Shown: positions 57,819 to 64,000 of the stretch, piece by piece
Numbering within the stretch: position 1 is the stretch's first letter
Layout of the letters: each line of letters opens with the position of its first letter
NCBI RefSeq assembly: GCF_027594785.1
Contig: NZ_CP075584.1
Span: 1,426,001-1,490,000, forward strand
From: Cryobacterium breve
GTDB taxonomy: Bacteria; Actinomycetota; Actinomycetes; Actinomycetales; Microbacteriaceae
DNA: 64,000 nt
Direction: 5' to 3'
Made by a program: the position numbers and the translations under genes
The notes under the pieces: model-generated
Told to the model about the DNA's origin: nothing
The model's input: only the letters and a program-made list of their open reading frames with translations
Databases searched by the model: none

Positions 57819-57996
57819 ACATCCCCCGAGCGCAAGCGCCGCCAGACCCCGGAAACGGACGGACGCGATCTCACTCTAGACCGGGAGAGGATCCGCGGCA
57901 TCGGGACGAACCGCGGGTCTCGTCGCGGCGGCCCGCGCCGAGGACTTCACGCTTGTATCCTCGGGGGAACCAGCCCTGACCGAAACGGATGTGGAC

Positions 57997-59245
57997 ATGA
58001 CGATCGACATTGCCAGCCAGGCCTTCTCCATCGTCCGGAAGCGGCATCCGCTGTGGAGCCTGAGCCCGTATCGCCCCGCCCCGCGCGCCGAACTGATCTC
58101 CGTCGGTTCGACGTATGCCGTGCAGGGCCTCGGCTACGCGGTGGTCGTGACCTCCCTCCCCACCATCCAGGCACGACAGTCCCTCGACGCCACCATGGTG
58201 GCCCTGCTCCTTCTCGGAGTCTCCCTTGCCGCGGCGGGCGGTTCCGTTCTCGCCGACGCGATCGCCGTCCGCCGCAACAGCAAGGCGGCGTTGCTGAGCG
58301 GCATCGCCGCCCAGGCCGTCGGGTTCTTTCTGATGGCGACCGCGCAGCCGGCCCCGATCTATATGGGTGCCGTGCTCGTCTTCGGTGTCGGGCTGGGAGC
58401 CGTGGATGCCTCGACCGCGATGCAGGGCGTCCTCGTCCAGAGAGGCAGGCCCCGACCCCTCCTCGGGCGGTTCTTCGCCGCGTACACACTCGCCGCGATC
58501 GTCGGGGCGTTCCTGATGGTCGCGCTCGTGGAGACCCCGGCCGGCGCCGGTGCAGCCCTCGCGATCGTCGGCATCGTCGATGTTCTCGTCATCGTCGCCG
58601 GCTGGCGGCTCCTCGACACCGGTCACGCGGCCCGCGCCCCCGGCCACGCCCGCGACGCCACCCGCATTCCGCGCTGGCCCGTCTTCGTGATCGGGGCGCT
58701 CATCCTCGCGGCGTTCGTCGCCGACTCCGCTGTGAGCACCTGGAGCAGCGTCTATCTCAGCGGCACGCTGCACACGGCGGCGTGGGCTGCGCCGCTCGGC
58801 TATGCCGCGTACCAGATCGTGGTGCTCGTCTCACGGCTCGGCGTGGACTATCTCGCCCGCCGCACCGCCCGAACGGTCATCGCGACGTCGGCCATCGCCT
58901 TCGGTGGAATCGGATTCGTCGTGATCGCCCTCGTCCCGACCAGCGCAGGCGCGATCATCGGCTTTCGCCCTCACCGGCGTCATCGCGGGAGCACTCGTCC
59001 CGCTCTCCTTCGGGGCCGCTGGCGACGTTCTGCCCTCCCGCAGCGACGAGATCATCGCGAGGGTGAACCTCTTCAACTACGCGGGCGCCATCCTCGGCAC
59101 CGTGATCGTCGGGCTGGTCGCGGATCAGACCGGTTTCGGCCTCGCCTTCCTGATCCCGCTCGTCATCCTCGTTTTGGTCCTGCCCGCCACCCGAGCCCTG
59201 CGCAAGCCGAAAGGCATCCCCCTCGAGGCGCCCCAGCCCGGTTGA
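57997..59245 (+). CDS. MFS transporter, frame broken as given
   Basis: About 415-residue, 12-helix carrier of unknown substrate. After a cytoplasmic start (MTIDIASQAFSIVRKRHPLW) helices follow from STYAVQGLGYAVVVTSLPTI; the central loop is GHARDATRIPRWP. The frame shifts at TTT 58963-58965 (GAIIGF should continue ALTGVIAGALVPLSFGA), consistent with one extra T, and the protein ends PLEAPQPG. ATG 57997; GTG 57991 is an alternative. Divergent from the LOV gene. Confidence 0.82.
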
Positions 59246-59279
59246 GCCCGGCTAAGCCCGGCATCCGTTCCCAGTACGA

Positions 59280-59311
59280 ACAACTGTGGCCGGCGCCCCG
59301 GCCACAGTTGT
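59280..59311. terminator. Hairpin after MFS gene
   Basis: ACAACTGTGGCCGG-CGCC-CCGGCCACAGTTGT: a perfect 14-bp stem with a 4-nt loop, 34 bp after the MFS stop and upstream of the IclR gene on the same strand. No U-tract. Likely insulates the hut regulator from read-through. Confidence 0.7.
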
Positions 59312-59450
59312 CCGTTTCGGCGACAGTTCCCGGTCGACGGCTTTCCCACTTGCGAGGCCTTGCCCCGCACCTCAAAAAATGAAATCATGTTGTCACTAGA
59401 TGGAAATCTTCTCGGACTAGCCTGAGCGGATTCTCTCGAAAGGTGCTGAC

Positions 59451-60134
59451 ATGAGCGCGGACGCTCCGGAATCCACGGGTACCAGGACCGTCGAGCGCGC
59501 GCTCGGTCTCCTCGCCTATGTGTGCGAACACGGTGCCGTCTCCCTGACCGAAGCCGCCCGCGGCAGCGACCTGTCGGTCTCGACCACCCTCCGGCTGCTT
59601 CGCACCCTCGAGACAACCGGGTTCGTCTCCCGCGATGACAGCGGCGACTACCGCCCGGGGAGCATCACCATCCGCCTCGGCGCCCAGGCGCTTTCCCGGG
59701 AGACCATCGTCTCCGTCGCGGAGCCGAAGCTGCACGAGATCGTCGAGCTCACGAGCGAAAACGCCTACCTCGGGCTGCCGTCGACCTCGGACACCATGCT
59801 GTACGCGGCCGGCGTGCAGGGGACCCATCCGGTGCAACTGGCCAATTGGGTCGGCCGGGTGATTCCCCGCTCCACAACGGCGGCGGGCACGGCGTTCGCC
59901 GGCCGGGTCGGCGTCCACGGGTATGCGGTCGTCCGAAGCGGAGCAGACCACGACTCGACTGCGATCGCCGTGCCCGTCCACTCGGTCGGCACCATCGTCG
60001 CAACGCTCTCGGTCGTGATCCCGAACTACCGCGTCACCGATCCCGGACTCGAAAGCATCGGCGCTCTCCTCGTTCGGGTCGCCGGCGAGATTTCCGAACG
60101 GCTGGGTTCCGACCCGCTGCCGAACCAGACCTGA
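59451..60134 (+). CDS. IclR-family regulator, probable hut repressor
   Basis: 227-residue regulator. Winged helix: [51 protein letters not shown]. The C-terminal domain is shorter than usual ([32 protein letters not shown]). Located 46 bp before hutU on the same strand, so it likely regulates histidine use; IclR-type control differs from the GntR-type HutC of proteobacteria. ATG 59451. Confidence 0.85.
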   Translation: MSADAPESTGTRTVERALGLLAYVCEHGAVSLTEAARGSDLSVSTTLRLLRTLETTGFVSRDDSGDYRPGSITIRLGAQALSRETIVSVAEPKLHEIVELTSENAYLGLPSTSDTMLYAAGVQGTHPVQLANWVGRVIPRSTTAAGTAFAGRVGVHGYAVVRSGADHDSTAIAVPVHSVGTIVATLSVVIPNYRVTDPGLESIGALLVRVAGEISERLGSDPLPNQT

Positions 60135-60180
60135 TCCAGCCAGCCAGCCTCAACCAGCATCAACCAGAAGGAAGAAAATC

Positions 60181-61848
60181 GTGGCCCAGAAGCATCTCCC
60201 CCGTCCGGTCCGTGCAGCCAGGGGCACCACCCTGACCGCGAAGAGCTGGCAGACCGAGGCGCCGTTGCGCATGCTGATGAACAACCTCGACCCCGAAGTC
60301 GCCGAGCGTCCCGACGATCTCGTCGTCTACGGCGGCACCGGGAAGGCCGTCCGCAGCTGGGAGGCATTCGACGCGATCGTGCGCACCCTCCGTGAGCTCG
60401 AGGACGACGAGACCCTGCTCGTGCAGTCCGGCAAGCCGGTCGGGGTCTTCCGCACCCACACCTGGGCGCCTCGGGTGCTTATCGCCAATTCCAACCTCGT
60501 CGGGGACTGGGCGACGTGGCCCGAGTTCCGCAAGCTCGAGCAGGCCGGGCTGACCATGTACGGCCAGATGACCGCCGGTTCGTGGATCTACATCGGCACT
60601 CAGGGGATCCTGCAGGGCACGTTCGAGACCTTTGCCGCGATCGCGGACAAGCGATTCGACGGCACGCTCGCCGGAACCCTCACCCTCACCGGCGGGGCCG
60701 GCGGCATGGGCGGCGCCCAGCCCCTCGCCGTGACGATGAACGGCGGCGCGGTACTCATCGTCGACGTCGACCCCGCGCGCCTGCAGCGCCGCGTCGACCA
60801 CGGCTACCTCGACGAGATGACGGACGACCTCGACGACGCCGTCGCCCGGGTCCTGGCAGCGAAGGCGGAGCGCCGGGCGCTTTCCGTCGGGCTCGTCGGC
60901 AACGCGGCATCCGTCTTCACCGAACTGCTCGAACGCGGCGTCGCGATCGACATCGTCACGGACCAGACCAGTGCGCACGACCCACTCAGCTACCTGCCGG
61001 AGGGCATCAGCGTCGCCGACTGGCACACCCGAGCCGCCGCGGACCCCGAGGACTTCACGATCCGGGCGCGGGCATCGATGGCCAAGCACGTCACCGCCAT
61101 GGTCGGGTTTCGCGACGCCGGAGCCGAAGTGTTCGACTACGGCAACTCGATCCGCGCGGAGGCCGTGCTCGGCGGCTGCGAGCGGGCGTTCGAGATTCCC
61201 GGCTTCGTGCCCGCCTATATCCGGCCGTTGTTCGCCGAGGGCAAGGGGCCGTTCCGCTGGGCCGCGCTCTCCGGAGACCCGGCCGACATCGCCGCGACCG
61301 ACCGGGCGATCCTCGAGCTGTTCCCGAACGATGCGAAGCTCGCGCGCTGGATCCACGGCGCCCAGGAGAAGGTGCAGTTCGAAGGCCTGCCCGCCCGGAT
61401 CTGCTGGCTCGGCTACAAGGAACGACACCTGGCCGGGCTCAAGTTCAACGAGATGGTGGCCTCCGGCGAGATCAGCGCCCCGATCGTGATCGGGCGCGAC
61501 CACCTCGACTCCGGCTCCGTCGCCTCTCCCTACCGTGAGACCGAGGGCATGAAGGACGGCTCGGACGCGATCGCCGACTGGCCGCTGCTGAATGCCCTGC
61601 TCAACACGGCGTCGGGCGCGACGTGGGTGTCGATCCACCAGGGTGGCGGCGTCGGCATGGGCCGGTCCATCCACTCGGGCCAGGTCACCGTTGCCGACGG
61701 CACGGAGCTCGCCGCCCAGAAGATCGAACGGGTACTGATCAACGACCCCGGCACCGGCGTGATGCGTCACGTCGACGCCGGGTACGAGCGTGCCGCCGCC
61801 GTTGCCCGTGAGCGCGGCCTGCGCGTGCCGATGTGGGAGGGCGAATGA
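60181..61848 (+). CDS. hutU: Urocanate hydratase
   Basis: 555-residue NAD-containing enzyme converting urocanate to imidazolone propionate, step two of histidine catabolism. Strong family segments are [59 protein letters not shown] and [22 protein letters not shown] start at 60181 after an AAGGAAG site. Length is normal. The stop overlaps the next gene's ATG (ATGA), so the operon is tightly coupled. Confidence 0.96.
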   Translation: MAQKHLPRPVRAARGTTLTAKSWQTEAPLRMLMNNLDPEVAERPDDLVVYGGTGKAVRSWEAFDAIVRTLRELEDDETLLVQSGKPVGVFRTHTWAPRVLIANSNLVGDWATWPEFRKLEQAGLTMYGQMTAGSWIYIGTQGILQGTFETFAAIADKRFDGTLAGTLTLTGGAGGMGGAQPLAVTMNGGAVLIVDVDPARLQRRVDHGYLDEMTDDLDDAVARVLAAKAERRALSVGLVGNAASVFTELLERGVAIDIVTDQTSAHDPLSYLPEGISVADWHTRAAADPEDFTIRARASMAKHVTAMVGFRDAGAEVFDYGNSIRAEAVLGGCERAFEIPGFVPAYIRPLFAEGKGPFRWAALSGDPADIAATDRAILELFPNDAKLARWIHGAQEKVQFEGLPARICWLGYKERHLAGLKFNEMVASGEISAPIVIGRDHLDSGSVASPYRETEGMKDGSDAIADWPLLNALLNTASGATWVSIHQGGGVGMGRSIHSGQVTVADGTELAAQKIERVLINDPGTGVMRHVDAGYERAAAVARERGLRVPMWEGE

Positions 61849-63083
61849 CGGAGTCGGCCACCACCGGCACGGGGCCGGCAACCGCGCACGGCCTGCTCTC
61901 CGGCCTCGACGAGATCGCGGAGATCGGCAGGGACACCCGGCGCGGTGGCTACTCCCGGCACCTCTGGCAGCCGGCCGACCGTGAACTGCGCGACTGGTTC
62001 GCCGAACGCGCCGTCCGGCTCGGGCTCGACGTGGAGACCGACCGGAACGGAAACACCTGGGCGTGGTGGGGCCCGCGCGGCGACGATGCGATCGTCGTGG
62101 GCAGCCACCTCGACTCCGTTCCCGGCGGCGGCGCATACGACGGCCCCCTCGGCGTGGTCAGCGCCCTCGAGGCGATATACCGGTTGCAGGCGAGCGGGTT
62201 CCGGCCCGCACGCCCCTGCGCCGTGCTCGTCTTCGCTGAGGAGGAGGGCTCCCGGTTCGGCATCGCCTGCCTCGGCTCCCGGCTGATGACCGGCGCACTC
62301 GACGCCGATCGGGCCCGCGCTCTCGTCGACGCGGAGGGCATCTCGCTCGGGGCGGCGGCATCCGCTGCCGGGATCGACCCGGCCCGCCTCGGCGAGGACC
62401 GAACCGCCCTCGCTCGCATCGGCCTGTTCGTCGAGCTGCACGTGGAGCAGGGCCGCGGGCTGATCGACCTGGGCAGCCCGGTCGCGGTCGCCTCGTCGAT
62501 CCTCGCGCACGGGCGCTGGCGCGTGACCTTCACCGGGGAGGGCAACCACGCCGGTGCCACGCGGATGACCGACCGCCGGGACCCGATGCTCGCAGCCGGC
62601 CGCTCGATGCTCGCCGTTCGCGATGCCGCCGTCGCGAGCCCCGGATCCCGGGCCACGATCGGCCGGATCGAGGCCGTGCCGGGCGGCACCAACGTGATCT
62701 CCTCGCAGGTCGCGGTCTGGCTCGACGCCCGGGCCACCGAGGACGCCGCGGCGCGGGACCTCGTCACGGAGATCACCGCGCGGGTCTCCGAGGCCGCCGC
62801 AGCGGAGGGGTGCACGGCGGTTGTCGCCGAGGAATCCTGGAGCGGGGCCGTCGCCTTCGACCCGGCGCTGCGCGACCGGCTTGTTCGCTCCCTGCACGGC
62901 GTCCCCACGCTCCCCACTGGGGCCGGCCACGATGCCGGCGTGCTGTCGAGTCGCCTGCCCACCGCGATGATCTTCGTGCGGAACCCGACCGGCATCTCCC
63001 ATTCACCGGAGGAGTTCGCCACCCTCGATGACTGCCTCGCCGGCGTCACCGCTCTCGAGCAGGTTCTCCGGGAGCTGCTGTGA
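61845..63083 (+). CDS. M20-family amidohydrolase (allantoate amidohydrolase/N-carbamoyl-amino acid hydrolase type) in hut operon
   Basis: 412-residue di-metal hydrolase. Metal sites [18 protein letters not shown] and [21 protein letters not shown] and [18 protein letters not shown] are all conserved. The ATG at 61845 overlaps the hutU stop. Placed between hutU and hutF, it probably does the missing N-formylglutamate deformylase (HutG) step, since HutF makes N-formylglutamate; this is an inference from context, as the family name comes from ureide or carbamoyl substrates. Uninterrupted frame. Confidence 0.85.
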   Translation: MTESATTGTGPATAHGLLSGLDEIAEIGRDTRRGGYSRHLWQPADRELRDWFAERAVRLGLDVETDRNGNTWAWWGPRGDDAIVVGSHLDSVPGGGAYDGPLGVVSALEAIYRLQASGFRPARPCAVLVFAEEEGSRFGIACLGSRLMTGALDADRARALVDAEGISLGAAASAAGIDPARLGEDRTALARIGLFVELHVEQGRGLIDLGSPVAVASSILAHGRWRVTFTGEGNHAGATRMTDRRDPMLAAGRSMLAVRDAAVASPGSRATIGRIEAVPGGTNVISSQVAVWLDARATEDAAARDLVTEITARVSEAAAAEGCTAVVAEESWSGAVAFDPALRDRLVRSLHGVPTLPTGAGHDAGVLSSRLPTAMIFVRNPTGISHSPEEFATLDDCLAGVTALEQVLRELL

Positions 63084-64000
63084 CGCCGGAGAGCACTGTG
63101 TCATCGGAGAGCACTGTGACGTTCTGGTGCGCGACCGCCCTGATCGACGGCGCGCCCGTGGACGCGGTGCGGGTGCACGCGGCGCCGGACGGGACGATCG
63201 CCCGGCTCGATCGGGGCGCTCCGGCGAGCGCCGGCGACATCGTCCTCGGCACCGTGCTCCCCGGGATGGGCGACGCGCATTCGCACGCTTTCCATCGTTC
63301 CCTGCGCGGTCGTACCCACGCGAACGGCGGCGACTTCTGGCGCTGGCGAGAGAATATGTACGCCGCGGCATCCGCTCTGGACCCCGACCTTTACTACGAG
63401 CTCGCCTCGGCAGTGTTCGCCGAGATGCTCGTCAGCGGTTGGACGGCCGTCGGCGAATTCCACTACGTGCACCACCGGCAGGACGGCCGGCCGTACCCGA
63501 ACGCCCACGCGATGGAGCTCGCGGTCGAGGCCGCCGCGCGGGACACCGGGATCCGCCTGACCCTGCTCGACACCTGCTACCTGCGCGGAGGCGCCGATCG
63601 CCCGCTCTCAGAGCCTGCAGCGGCGGTTCGGCGACGGCTCGGCGGAGGCCTGGCTTCGGCGCTGGGAAAGCCTGCGGGACACCCTCGGTACCGGCGCTCG
63701 CACTCTGGCCGGCCCTGGCCCAACAGTCACGCTCGGTGCCGCCCTGCACTCGGTACGGGCCGTGCCCCGATCGGCGATGGCGACGATTCTCGCCGGGCTG
63801 CCGCCCACGGTGCCGCTGCACATCCACCTCTCCGAACAGCCCCAGGAGAATGCGGAGTGCCTCGCTGAATACGGCCTCACTCCGACCGGCCTGCTGCACG
63901 AACTCGGCGCGCTCACTCCGCGGCTGAGCGTCGTGCACGCGACCCACCTCACCGACGCGGACATCAAGCTTCTCGGCAACGCCGGGGTGACGGCCGTGTT
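63080..64000 (+). CDS. hutF: Formimidoylglutamate deiminase (partial, 3' end outside window), frame broken as given
   Basis: Amidohydrolase that converts N-formimidoyl-L-glutamate to N-formylglutamate and ammonia. The zinc motif is GMGDAHSHAFHRSLRG; HYVHHRQDGRPYPN and HIHLSEQPQENAEC (third ligand) follow, then VHATHLTDADIKLLG near the edge. The GTG start at 63080 overlaps the previous stop (GTGA). The frame breaks at GAGCCTG (63611-63617): DRPLSE continues LQRRFGDGSAEAWLRRW. The pathway in this organism therefore uses HutF rather than HutG-type formiminoglutamase. Confidence 0.9.

Overview
The window is high-GC DNA from an actinobacterium. The most likely family is Microbacteriaceae, judged from the overall base composition, frequent GTG starts, 4-nt ATGA/GTGA gene overlaps, heavy use of GGATGC/GCATCC words, a DtxR/IdeR-type iron box, and a large helicase with a REase_MTES_1575-like C-terminus (a domain named after Microbacterium testaceum). 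It is ordinary chromosomal DNA. I see no phage, IS element, plasmid or CRISPR features.

Layout. 1-4.8 kb: an iron-siderophore uptake operon on the minus strand (siderophore-interacting reductase, two FecCD permeases, ATPase, substrate-binding lipoprotein) with two DtxR boxes. 4.9-7.2 kb: a sulfurtransferase and an MFS carrier. 7.4-15.8 kb: a polyol/sugar-acid oxidoreductase region (gldA, IclR regulator, a PEBP-GMC oxidoreductase-subunit 3-ADH operon, two aldo/keto reductases); two matching operators link gldA/IclR and ADH/AKR. 15.8-21.8 kb: a TetR-controlled membrane protein, a hydrolase, a DUF4349 lipoprotein, ThrE and small proteins. 22-25.7 kb: 3-oxoacid CoA-transferase, thiolase and an IclR regulator. 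25.8-30.5 kb: tRNA-Ala(CGC) and the conserved actinobacterial block GlpR-like, rimJ, galU, 5-FCL, fmdB, mscL. 31-37 kb: the degenerate helicase-nuclease, adenine/adenosine deaminase and CorA. 37-43 kb: PPTase, M1 aminopeptidase and a Pls-type (poly-epsilon-lysine synthetase-like) NRPS. 43-46 kb: a sugar ABC importer. 46-50 kb: DUF2252, SHOCT and DHA2 MFS proteins. 50-55 kb: M20 peptidase, GNAT, SIS protein, N-acylamino acid racemase and class IV aminotransferase, which fit D-amino acid conversion or salvage. 55-59 kb: a lysozyme-like exoprotein, a LOV-GGDEF-EAL photoreceptor and an MFS carrier. 59.4-64 kb: the start of a histidine utilisation operon (IclR, hutU, M20 amidohydrolase, hutF).

Two window-wide signals stand out. 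(1) About 23 genes carry single-base frame breaks. Seventeen of these breaks are the same event, an extra base turning GAGCTG/CAGCTC into GAGCCTG/CAGGCTC; the rest are mostly homopolymer-length changes. I treat these as probable sequence errors, possibly linked to DNA modification, and annotate the genes at full length. (2) Three families of palindromic elements (about 85, 65 and 68 bp) occur mostly between convergent genes. Two copies of the 85-bp element lie inside siderophore-transport genes and are translated in frame (one of them only after correcting a GAGCCTG site), much like Rickettsia palindromic elements.

No gene-free stretch exceeds 300 bases. All gaps are short intergenic regions holding promoters, operators or hairpins as listed.
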